A stretch of 64,000 nucleotides of DNA. Origin: Larix kaempferi. Taxonomy: Eukaryota > Streptophyta > Pinopsida > Pinales > Pinaceae. Made by a program: the position numbers and the translations under genes. Under the pieces are notes generated by a model. That model worked only from the letters and a program-made list of their open reading frames with translations. It was not told where the DNA came from and did not search any database. Numbering within the stretch: position 1 is the first letter of the stretch; each line of letters starts with the position of its first letter. The stretch covers positions 3,720,001-3,784,000 of the forward strand of contig BSBM01000252.1 in the NCBI GenBank assembly GCA_027924585.1, in the 5' to 3' direction. Of this stretch, positions 52,652 to 63,135 are shown in pieces.

Positions 52652-53411
52652 CCACCACCCCCAGAAATCATCAGTATGACAACAGTAGTGACTTTCCCCA
52701 CCACCTTGGCCGAGGAATATGTCACCCCAACGGCCAAGTCTGGGCTCACGGGGGTTAACCTGAGGTAGAGGCATCCCAAAACTGATAGCAGGCATCCTCT
52801 CAAAGAAGAAAGTACATAAAATGCTACCGTACCCAAAATTCTTCATTGTGCTGGATTTGCAACCTGTCAATTGAGATTTCATGCTCGCTAGTAAACTAGT
52901 ACCCCAATCATATACATGACCATGTAAGCATTGTACACCAATATGCATAGAGTGCCTGGAAGCTAGGTGAAGTGAGGCACTACCTGCCACTCGGTTGATC
53001 ATACTCACTATCACCTTCAAGGGGAGGCCTTCAATGGTTGAAATCAAGACTTGGCTTCCTGATTTCTCAGCTCCAGCCACACAGTATGAATTCACGTACT
53101 CTTGCATAGATCTTACACCCACACGAGAAGACCCTTTCAGATTAATTACATCTCCTCTCCGTGAGAGACTAGTAATGAAATATATGTCATCAACTGTAAG
53201 CTCCAATGTTTGCCCACGGATGACCAAAGTATTGGTATCCACATCCCAGTACTGAATAAGTCTTCGAAATAGTTTGTTTAAGGCCCTCATGTTTACGGTT
53301 CGGTAGAACTTCAATAAACCACATCTTCGGAGAGCGTGGAGAGTGGCTGAATCTTGCATGGCCAACCTATCCATGTCCTCATGTTCTCTCTCCCTGTATT
53401 GAAGAACCATC
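52652..53411 (-). CDS. Antisense gene of Element 3: main exon (partial, split by Element 4)
   Basis: Minus-strand exon beginning after TTTTTTGTGTAG|GATGG. Sense reading: MVLQYREREHEDMDRLAMQD, ALRRCGLLKFYRTVNMRALN, LTVDDIYFITSLSRRGDV, VYDWGTSLLASMKSQLTGC, RLGRWGDIFLGQGGG, then the TSD of Element 4. With the segment 31453-31351 the exon is 863 nt, about 287 codons without a stop, although Element 3 LTRs have diverged by about 3%. No signal peptide, membrane span or zinc motif is visible. The block order is shared with the sense accessory protein of Element 1. Candidate fold: plant mobile domain. Function unknown. The start codon may be the ATG right after the splice junction or lie in an upstream exon. 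Confidence 0.72.
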
Positions 53412-53674
53412 CTACACAAAAAATCACATTTTTTTGAGTCTCGGCACTTGATTTTAGGTTTTTTGGCTTGAGCGCTACTGTGTATACTACACAATCACAT
53501 ATGGGCGCTACTCTGTTTGAGCACAATAGCACTCATCTCGTTCATACGCTACTATTATTGTTACATAGTAGCGCTCGCGCAGTAAGGGTTCTGAGCATCA
53601 CGTTGCAAGCAATTTTTGGCTCAAAAAATGAAAACTAAACCATGAAAATGCAAGTAGGGAGGATTCTAACTCAC
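53412..53674 (-). other. Probable first intron of the antisense gene in Element 3
   Basis: Minus-strand donor CTAA|GTGAGT and acceptor TTTTTTGTGTAG|G. It contains another set of GAGCGCTACT/AGTAGCGCTC inverted repeats (53470-53580). Confidence 0.4.
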
Positions 53675-54148
53675 TTAGTGGAAGAAGAATGGCGTTTGGA
53701 TGCTTGATTTGATCGCCACGGAGATTTGAAAATGTCAAAGGTTGCCCCAAATCTTTGCCCTACAAAACAAATTGGAAATTGATTTTTAAAATGAAATTAT
53801 ATATATGAATTGGATTTTAGTCTTTACCCACCATTGTTTAGTTTTCTATAGTTTCAAAATTTTTCAAAATCACTTAATTAATCAATTGAAACATACATAT
53901 GGTGCAATACTAATCCAGCTCGCATTTTTCCTTAAATTTTTTAGGATCGATCTCCTAAGTTCAAAAACTCTCGATGTTAGACCTTGTCAACTAGTTGATA
54001 GTTCAAATTCATATATCATTCAAGATTTTTTTCCGTATTAACTAATATTTTGTTGAAGACCTAGTTTTGGTAGAGTATGAAGCTATGACCCTAGAAGCTG
54101 ACCTTTAAGTCATTTTAAGATCTTGTTTGGACTATTTAAACCTAAAAA
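53675..54148. other. AT-rich region upstream of the antisense gene in Element 3
   Basis: No ORF. A TATA-like word on the minus strand lies near 53795-53806 and could serve antisense transcription. Confidence 0.35.
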
Positions 54149-54660
54149 AGATTGCCGAGCAAGCTTGTCCTCTTCGGGCTCGTTAAAGTAATCGAAGGCT
54201 CATCCACTCAGGTATAGAATTACCCCTTTTCCGGACCCAGGTGGATTAACTACGGAAAAGGTATACTCTAGGTATACTTCTGTATGCGCTAGAAGAGTTC
54301 ATCTTCCATTGTTTTATACTTTTTTGGGGGAGGAGACTAACTGCACGAAAAAGGACCTTTTGGAGCTTTTCTTTAGGGTTTTCAGGCTCTCTAAACAAGA
54401 AAACACCGCCGAGCACAGACCAATGCGGGCTCGATATAAAATCCACGGATAGGTGAAAAGAGGATTGTTTAAGTTTTTCAGACTCTATAAACAAGAAAAG
54501 ACCGGCGAGCATTAATCTACTTGGGCTCGATACTAAAATCCACGAGAAGATATATGGAGTTATTGTTTAAGTTTTTTAGACTCCTTAAAATTGAAAACAC
54601 CGACGAGCAAGAACAAATCTCAGTTCGATATTAAAATCCAGAGATCAGTAATATAGAGTA
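54149..54660. repeat. Conserved 3' block and hairpin repeats of Element 3
   Basis: 54149-54348 matches Element 4 at 50173-50370. After it come three repeats with CGAGCA, a loop of about 10-15 bases, GGGCTCGATA or a variant, and AAAATCCACG (near 54412, 54497 and 54603). Hairpins CCTTTTCCG/CGGAAAAGG and CGAGCA/GGGCTCG are visible. Confidence 0.7.
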
Positions 54661-55981
54661 ATCTTCTATCTCTTCTTTGAACTCTGTAAACAATGAAGAA
54701 GGTCCTGAGTCTTCCTCCCATGGTCTCGTTAAAATTTTTACATGGTTGGATCTATTGAGTTTTCATTCTTTCTTGGACTCATTAAAACAATAAGAAAGGT
54801 TTTCTTTTATCTAAAAAGAATAAGGGATGGGAAAGACGTATCATATCTTCATTGTCAAAGGCAGTTCAATCAGTTCTATCCTTGAACACAGCACCTACTT
54901 GAGTCTATCTTGTCGGTTCGGTTTAGTTTTTGACCTCAGGGTGAACCTGTCCTCTGAGTTGTTTACTCCCTCGGTTGGTTATTCTTCCAACCATATGGAG
55001 GGTCTGATAATCTCTCTTACATTTTAGGCTTATCATTTACCCCAGTATGTCAGAAACTGCCTGAGTCACTTTGTGTCATGCTCAATGTTCAAGGATATAC
55101 CCTGTGTCGACCATTATGCAGTTTACCTTGACCTCATGTGTCGGCCATCCTAGTGTCAGTCTTGTTACATATTATTCCATATCAGCTCTTACAAGTTGAG
55201 TGTTCCTCTAGTTGGATGATGGAGGATTCCTTAAGGCCTCTCTTCCAACGAACTTCTTCCCATCGACATCAACTCATTTTACTCTGGGAATGAAGTTTAG
55301 AGTTTCGGTTAGTACCTTGGAGATTGCAGTCACTAGTGGCAATTTTCCTCACTGTTGAATGATGAGAATACATCAATGTCTCTTCTTCGACAGGATCCCC
55401 AAGTTTTCGACTCCAAGTCCATTTATTCACACTTGGCGGATCGTACTTGGTACCTTGGACCCCATCATCATTATCGGTGGAAGTCCTCACGTTTTTTAAC
55501 AGTATACATCAATGACCGGTAATCAAATGGTACCCCCCATGTTCGACTGTCAGCTCATCTATTCACATGGTTAGGGTTTGTACCTAGAGTTGTTTTGGAT
55601 GAATACCTTGGTATTTTAGATGACATTACCTCATTTTGTTATCACCCAAGTTGCGCAAAACTAAGCCTCACTTATATTCGGCTATCCATGAGACATAGAT
55701 CCAATTTGTTGTTATGGCTATGATCTCTCAGTTTGACATGGATCCATGCGTGTATTCCAAGTGGCCATGCTATATATACATCTCCTTGTTATGTATCGGA
55801 GATCATGTTGTACCACACTGCACATCTATATGATGTCAAAGATGTAATTGCTAGTTGACCTTGATCTTTCTTGCAGGTGTTCTTGTGACTTGTTTCTGTG
55901 GTTCTTTGCTCCTCCTCTGGTTTTGGATTATAATGTATTTCAACCATCATTTCCCTCTGAACTCACACATTAGGGGGAATC
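54661..55981 (+). other. 3' noncoding region of Element 3
   Basis: No ORF of note. It ends in the polypurine tract AGGGGGAATC directly before the LTR. Confidence 0.5.
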
Positions 55982-57026
55982 TGTTATAGGTCAAACCTGC
56001 ACCTCTCCATATGTGATCACCTTGAGCTGTTGATCACACAAAAGGACAACTTGGATGGAGGAGCATGTTGACCTTAGATGAAACTTTGATTTACTCCACC
56101 TCCAGACAACACTGAAAATACCCTAAAAATATCATTATGAGATATGAGCGCTACTCTACTTCAATAGACTAGCACCTGTACACTACTCCAGTGTATAATA
56201 GTAGCGCTCAAAGCCTTATAAGTGCTACTCCTCTTCATCATAGTAGCGCTCAACATTTGAAAATCGATGAGCGCTAGTTTACAAGCACTAAAGTAGTGCC
56301 CTAAATGCTACTTCACTGAACAATAGTAGCGTACATCTCAAAAGATGATTAAAAAATAATTAATTTCATGAAGAGGATTAGTTGCTGGTAGTTTTTCAAC
56401 TTCCCCAACTTCCTCCATAACCATCTCTCGACCTGAACTGCTTCTCTGATCCTATAAATACAGGGAAGAATAAAGAGAGGGGTTAGATGGAGAAACATAG
56501 AGACATGAGTATTGTGAAGAGACTTTTAAAGAGAAGCTTGCATTGGAGGAGTTTATGCTGAAGATATCCAAGCCAGAGAAGAGCAAGAGCCCAGAATCAA
56601 GTTGTAGGAGCATGTCACAAAGTCAGGTATATTTGTAACATCAATTTGCATTTGACAATAAAAGGTTGAAGTGTCTTTCTTGTCCCAAATTAAGTGCTCA
56701 TTGAAATAATATACTAGTTTGGATCTGTTTTGGTTAATATTGGATGTTTACATTGTTTTGTATCTTTCCATCATTATATATTATCCAAGATACGGTGAGA
56801 AAGGTATTTGTATTGCAGGTTTACTGAACGGACGGTGGACTTGAGGATCGAGCACAAGATCAAATAAGAGCTAGGATCAAACGTCATTTGAAAGGTATGT
56901 TCTCAAGGCCTACAACCTATTTCTTTTCATGAACATCTTTGTAATACAGTTAATACACTTACCTGTCATCCCATTCCAGTTGATAGTATCAGTTTCCTTA
57001 CTATAGGGTGTTTTTCCCCACCAACA
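55982..57026 (+). repeat. 3' LTR of Element 3
   Basis: 1045 bp, paired with 23357-24400. It has one single-base indel and about 35 substitutions, many of them transitions. Confidence 0.95.
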
Positions 57027-57031
57027 CCAGG
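57027..57031. repeat. Target-site duplication of Element 3, right copy (CCAGG)
   Basis: See 23352-23356. Confidence 0.7.
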
Positions 57032-59000
57032 AGCCTTGGAGTAGACTTCATTCTAGCTTATGTTTGAAACATTAACGGTCCTAGTACATTGTGCAAAGGT
57101 TCTATCAACTAGCATGATCATAATCCCTTCTAGAGTTGTTTGAGTTTTCATTCCTATGGTAGGACAAGTCACCACAGTTCACTATTTTTCCTTAACTCTT
57201 GTAGGAGAGTCAGTTAGTGTACAATCAAATCTGATTGGTACATTACATACAGACTCTGATTGAGGCGATCTTTGTATAGTTGGAAAATTCTCTGAGTGTA
57301 TAATTTATCCATTTCCCATGGCACTAGAGATGGGTTGTTTTACCCCAAATATCATCATTTGGATCCTAAAACAAGTCTCAGAAGGTTTCAAACTCCACCC
57401 CCTGGCAGTTCGTATTCCCCATTCCCATACCTTGGTTGGGGGAAGACATCAGTTCAACCCTTCCATGACCTAGCAAACAAAGGAGGGAGGCAGAAACCCA
57501 GGTCGCGATTATGTGCAAGGCATGATTTACAGAACCAAAGGCGAACAGTGAATTGTGTGGGAAGAGAAACCATGGATAAGATCCACATACCCAAACCTTG
57601 GTGCGTTTTGGAGAGAGTTAGATACCCAAGAACCACAGAGGAACCTAGATCTGTTCCTTGAAATCGTGGACACAGGAAAGAGCTTCGGCCACAACGTTGA
57701 GGAGACCCGACTGTGGAATTGTAGTGGGAAGGAATCAAGAGGGTTTGGACTGCATAGTAGAGTCAGAAAGGTCTCATTTACCTTGATTTAGTAGTCTGGT
57801 CCAGCCACACTTACCTAGGTCAGTGCTAGGGGAAGGGAATCCCTAGGGACTATACAGTAGTGAAGGGGACCTTACCTAGGCTGAGAGTGGAGGTGATGGG
57901 GGTGATTGAGCTATCTAAGATCATTGGGATATTCAAATAGCCCTGCGGGGGAGCCTATTGACCTAGAAAACCTTACCTTCCTTCCCCATTTGATTGACAA
58001 AGCTAGATAGTGCTAGATGAACTTGATGGACTGTAATCCAATGTTGTGAATGAACCTAAGAGAGAATCCTTAGTGGATACATATCCCCGTCTTGGGGGTT
58101 GTCTCTGATTGATGAAATAGTACACGATGGGAATATACCTATGGTTGGTATGGAACATTGCAGTCCATAGCCAATTTGCTTGGAATTTCAATGCAAAAGA
58201 TAAGTGTTCTCTATGTTAAGTTATGCCCACATGTCTTTCCCAGTACCATGAATTGTTCACTGATTAATAGGGATGAATTCCCATGCATTATTTTTCATTC
58301 TATTGTCCATGTTATTGATTGATGAATGCATGACACCTTGTGTGTGGATGATGTTTCCTTCAGCTATAGTTGTTAAGTATATGCATGCATCTGTTTGCTT
58401 ATGGGAATGGTCCATTGATGAATATGACTGTATTCGTATGCATTGTGTTTAAGTTTGTTTTATATATTACTTATGCACTGATCTAACTAATTAATGATTG
58501 TTATGGATATGTTGGATACATGTTAGATGTGTGGGTGGATAATGTTTCAGTTCCCTTGAGTTTATTGATTTATGAATCTTCCTACATGAGTCATTTATCA
58601 TACTCATACACATCTGCACCTTTGTATTTATCCTTGTACTTATATGATATTATGTCTTGATGGATAGGGCTAAGTCCGAAAAATGTAGAGAATACTCCAG
58701 CCGAGTCTTGGGGAAGATAATGGACAACTCTGTGGTGTTCACGAATCCAGTGGAGCAGATGAAGGAAAGACTACAGAGCAGAATGGACCAGAGCTTCTTC
58801 ACATAGTGGTAAAGAGACATGGATGGGTATTTAAGTCATATTTTGGAGTGGAATAACGGTAGTGACAAAGTCCTCAAGTGTGGATGAAGACCTTGAAGAT
58901 GCATAGTGCTCTCCAAGAGCTCTCCAATGGTACCATACTTGTCCAATTTGGCTTAAGGATGAAGGAGATAGCAGTCTCAGAAGTTGAGGGTACAGGGGTA
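57032..59000. other. Noncoding flank right of Element 3
   Basis: No recognisable gene. The open stretch 57296-57661 has no family likeness and no good start. Repetitive GATTGATGAATGCATG-like words occur near 58250-58600. Confidence 0.4.
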
Positions 59001-59650
59001 TGTGGTCCCAACCTTTCTGCATCCGCAATGTAGATTGCAGGTTGCATAGGTCAAGGACCAACCTTTGGATTGGCATGGTTAACCCTCTTGCCTTTCAGAA
59101 TCCCGAAAGCGGATTGCGGATTGTGGAATTAGGAAGGGAAATTCAACGGAGATGGCGTGTGGGATTTCTGACTTCATCTGCAAGCGGATTGCAGATTGCG
59201 AATGTCAAAAGGTCGATTTCCATGGGATTAGTGCATTGGATTTCCCCCATCCCACATCCGCAAACCAAATTACGGACTGCGGAACATGTTTTTTCCCGAA
59301 ATACAAAATGAGATTTTTGCTTTCGGACATCCGCAACACAGGTTGCAGATTGTGGAATTGCGGAGGAGTAAAATATTCGAGACAGCGAATTGAGGACTCT
59401 GGCTTCCGAGTTCCGCATCCGCATTGTGGAACTAAGGAATCCGGATGGGAAATTTTGAGGCCGTAAAATAGCTTACGGATTCTGAATTCCGCATTGTGGA
59501 TTGCAGAAGTTGGAAGCGCGATTTTGACGGAGAGGTGGATTTGGAAATCCGATTTCTGAGTTTCGCATGCAGATTGCGGATTGCAGGTTGTGGATTGCAG
59601 ATCGCGAATGGTTGATTGCGGATCGATGGCCATTGCGGCTGTGTGCAAAA
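59001..59650. repeat. Array of TTGCGGATTGC/GCAATCCGCAA inverted repeats
   Basis: About eight modules, each combining CATCCGCA or TTCCGCA with GATTGCGGATTGTGG-like words, spaced 50-90 bases. Adjacent arms can pair into hairpins. Minus-strand ORFs here follow from the repeat. Confidence 0.65.
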
Positions 59651-60774
59651 TCAGAGATAATCATTAAAAAAAAATGTATCAGTGGTCTCCCATTTCCTCT
59701 GAATGCCACCAAGGGGTTTGGGGATGTCACAAAGGGGTATCAGAGCTTAAGTTGCATCATTGGGGCTACTTGGGCCGAAGTTGAAGCTTGTAAGCGCATT
59801 AGATCTGTGGAAGAACAGAGATGGAGACCAATGGCCATTTAGTATCTCGTTGTGCAAGACCCAATAGCCAACAAGGACTGTCCAATCACCACAGAGAGGC
59901 TGATTCAGTTCCCGCTAGACATCTAACCCTTGACTGGACATCAATGTTGAACAAATGCAACGTTGATAGGCGTAGAGAAATCCAAAAAGGGCCAAGTTAG
60001 ACTTGACCACAAATTCTGAAGGCAATTGGAATAGTATGGAAACTCTGATAAAAAGTGATTGGAAAGGGAGAACCTCTTAACCCCTTCCATGTTCTTGTAT
60101 TATGAGCTTTATATACAGAAAATTAGGGCATAGGAATGCCAAAAATGCAAGTGATTTGATAGTTGAAATACTTATGCACTAATGGGCATATTGTTAGATA
60201 ATGCATAGTACATGTGAACTTTCTTGTGCTTGCATGTAGTATTGCACATTGATAAAAGTTGTTAATGAACACATTGCATTAAAATTTGAATGCACACCTA
60301 ACAAGGATATGGAGAAAATATTTTTGAGATGCCTTGCTTACACTTTGCTTTCAGAATTGACAGAAATGTTTTTTCTAGGTTTCTTCATTTCAGCAAGAGG
60401 ATATCCTAGGTACCATGGTCAGCATAACATATCCAAGTTTGTTGGAAACCACAGCAAAAAGGACTAAGATAATAGAAGCATGGTTGAAGATGCTGATAAT
60501 GATATTGCATGTGACCAGTAGCCTTGAGAAGACAGGATGGAGCAAAAATCCATGATCAAGAGGATGGTGGAAGGACTTGTTGTAGGCATAACAGATCCCA
60601 TGTTTTATCCAAAATATGGGAGCCCCAATTTCATATCAAAGAATAACTTAATCAATTTTGGGGTTCTCTAACTTGTTTGCCATTCATTTTTGCTGCCTTT
60701 GATTTGATTTAATTAAGTTAGTAAATTTTCCTTCTTAAAATTATGCATTTTAGTGTGTTTTTATGAATTGTGGA
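59651..60774. other. Noncoding sequence between hairpin arrays
   Basis: Contains an A-rich run near 59666 and an open stretch (60249-60467) without a recognisable domain. Nothing else seen. Confidence 0.35.
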
Positions 60775-61135
60775 AATAAGTTTTTTTGGGTTAAAATTTC
60801 GATCATTCCACAACCCGCAACCCACAAATTGCGGATTACGGACTCTTTGTTTTGCACTTGAAGTTTTTCTTTCCGCAACCTACAACATGCAATTGTGGAT
60901 TGCAGGATGTGGAAATGGGTTTTAGAAAATTGCACGAGAAGTTTTTCTTTCTGCAACCCGCAATTGTGGATTGCGGGATGCGGAAAGACATTTTTAATAA
61001 AGAGTAGTTCATACTTCCCACAACCCACAACTCGCAATTGCGGGATGCGGGAAGTAGTTTGACAGTGCGTTTTGTTTTACTTTCTCCAACCAGCAACCCG
61101 CATTTGCAGATTGCAGACTGCAGAAGGGTGTGCAT
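60775..61135. repeat. Second array of CCGCAACCCGCAA/TTGCGGGATGCGG hairpins
   Basis: Five modules of about 60-70 bases, e.g. TTCTGCAACCCGCAATTGTG followed by GATTGCGGGATGCGG. Arms are near-perfect inverted repeats, so each folds on itself. Related in word content to 59001-59650. Confidence 0.7.
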
Positions 61136-61646
61136 ATTCACAAATAACGAGTACCGGCACTTGGCATCCCACATCTCATATCCCGACCGTTGATATACGA
61201 TGATCTAATGACCTTGATTGCATCTGGCAGAATGATTTGAATTTTTTATTTTTCGTTCTTGGTTCGTCGTTTCCAAGTGTTAATCCTATTTTCGTCTGCG
61301 TTATGCTTGATCGGACTTGAAGTTTTTGAATCCAATGATTTCCTGACGATTAAAACTCTAAGATTTGACTGTCAATCGCATCTGTTATTATGTAAATCTA
61401 TCTGATCTTACGCCAAATTTTAACTGATGCATGATCAACTAATATTTTGCTTGCAGAAATGATAATTGCAACCTGCACGTCATAGACATGCAATCATGCC
61501 AGTTAGTTATACTCAATCGATGTCAAATATCGTGGTTTTATTTCCTATAAGGGTTGTTATGAATAATCTGTTAGTTTATGATAACATATGCAAATTTTGG
61601 ATTGATATTTTAATATCTTTGCTAACAATTATATGTTGTAAGTAAA
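61136..61646. other. AT-rich noncoding sequence
   Basis: No ORF. The end has TGCTAACA followed by ATGCAG at 61646-61652, a possible branch point and 3' splice site for the next segment. Confidence 0.3.
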
Positions 61647-62027
61647 ATGCAGAGAATTTCTGCCATTTCTATCAAGATTCCTATTGAAAAAGAGCCTCAG
61701 CTAGTGGAATAATCTGAACCTGTTCCTGCACCATTTGATGCTTATGTTTTTTATGACAGCACAGATAGTGAAGAGGAAGATGGTGAGGTTCAATTCACAT
61801 ATGAACGACTCCTTTTGAACAAGCAGAAGAAGGGTGATAAAGAATATGTTGATGAAGATAATACAATTGTTCGGGACTTAATCATCAATTTTCCACCTGT
61901 GTTTCTTGGAATTCCTATCAAGGATGATCCGTTAGCTTATTTTTTGGTCGTTGAAGATATCTTTGGTTCTTGCAAATCTAGGGAATATTTCATAGTTACT
62001 TTGTCGGCTACCATCAACAGCTCATGA
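61647..62027 (+). pseudogene. Small acidic ORF remnant of unknown origin
   Basis: From ATG (61647) the frame has a TAA after 21 codons and then stays open for 104 codons to TGA (62025-62027). It reads DSTDSEEEDGEVQFTYERLL, a Lys-rich patch and IVRDLIINFPPVFLGIPIKD. The mixed acidic then hydrophobic pattern looks like real coding sequence rather than chance, but I recognise no family. It could be an exon of a host or captured gene, since a branch-point-like TGCTAACA and AG lie just upstream, or the edge of an unknown element. Confidence 0.35.
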
Positions 62028-62149
62028 TTTATCTCGATTCTCCTCAGCTTGCGACAGGATACTCTTGAAAGCATATGGTGCAATCTTTTGAAACTGTATG
62101 ATGCCCAGTTTGGGGTCTGAATTGGTTTATTATTCCTATGTATAAGGAT

Positions 62150-63103
62150 TGTTAGATATTTTAGGCCAAGAGGCAGCCTTTTCTTGGCCATTTTTAGGAT
62201 AATTTAGTTTTGATTATCCCTGCTCTGTAGGAGATTTGATCCTGAATCATTATTTTGTAATTATTATTTAAGGGATTTTAGATCTCATAGCAAGGGATGG
62301 ATGGTTAGGGGAAAGAATCACCAAAAGAGACATGAGATGCTCTGTTGTTGCAGACTATGTAATGTTTTATAGGCCTTAATACACAGTTAGTTTTCTTCAG
62401 CTATCTCTTCTATTATAATTTGTCAAATGTCTTTGATGGATTGTGATTTTGCTTCAACACATTCACTAATACTCTTTATTATTTGCAATCAATAACCTTC
62501 ATTGATCTATAGTTTAGATTTCTCTGAATTTATGATCTCTGTCATTGATGTTTTAAATGAATGTCTTTATCTAAAAATTTTTATCTATTTCTGCAAATGA
62601 TTCACAGAAAACATTGAATTAATGTTAATTTGTCAATTAACATTCTAGATACAGGATAAGCTTGTATGCACTTAATTCTTAAGCTATTGTTGCTTGAATG
62701 TATTTAATGGATTACATCTTAAGCTACTGAGTCAAGATCCAGTTTTGCATGTCTATTGAATTGGTGAAAAGATTTAGTAATTTTCAGATCAAGTTATCTT
62801 GTGCACAAACAAATCATTCCTTTTTAGAATAGGCCTGACTTAGATTAGATTTCTTTTCAATTTAGATTAACTCTTAGTATTAGGAAAACACTCGTCTTTC
62901 CTCATAGGGAGACAGATCCTTTAAGGATCAAACACACACAAGTGCCAGTGGAGGTCTTTGTATCTGTGGGTGTTAACCACACCAAATAGCTCGAGGATAG
63001 GGTAATACTTGCGTAGGATTATCTAAATCCTTTGGCTGGGTTTTCATCCCCTGTTTTTTTCCTTGAAAACCATTCTAGCACGTACACAACCAAGGCATCA
63101 ACA
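62150..63103 (+). repeat. Candidate 5' LTR of Element 6
   Basis: The end is supported by CATCAACA directly followed by a two-base spacer and a TGGCGC primer site. The start TGTTAGATATTTTAGGCC at 62150 is the best upstream TG start. The partner LTR is outside the window, so the left boundary is uncertain. Confidence 0.45.
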
Positions 63104-63105
63104 AA

Positions 63106-63122
63106 TGGCGCTAGAAGGAGGG
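63106..63122 (+). other. Primer binding site of Element 6
   Basis: TGGCGCTAGAAGGAGGG begins two bases after the LTR end. It has the required TGG start. I cannot name the tRNA with confidence. Confidence 0.65.
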
Positions 63123-63135
63123 CCATGTACCAATC

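Larger units (their letters stand above)
23357..57026 (+). mobile_element. Element 3: Tat/Ogre-like element lacking RT-RH-INT, host of nested Element 4
   Basis: The LTRs at 23357-24400 and 55982-57026 bracket 33.7 kb, of which about 12.5 kb is Element 3 itself. In sense order it has the LTR, a tRNA-Arg primer site, a 2-kb leader, broken gag and protease, an intact archaeal-type RNase H ORF (30388-30813), an antisense spliced gene (minus strand, split by Element 4), a structured 3' region, the polypurine tract AGGGGGAATC and the LTR. The pol core is gone: protease-linker sequence ends at 30265 and aRH starts 122 bases later. The LTRs differ at about 36 of 1044 positions. It must have moved with enzymes from a partner if the deletion predates insertion. 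Confidence 0.92.

Noticed and set aside
57296-57791. Possible host gene at 57.3-57.8 kb
   Set aside because: Open frames on both strands, but no recognisable domain and no convincing start or splice context.
59205-59730. Minus-strand ORFs near 59.2-59.7 kb
   Set aside because: Produced by the repeated CAATCCGCAA words, several frames are open together.
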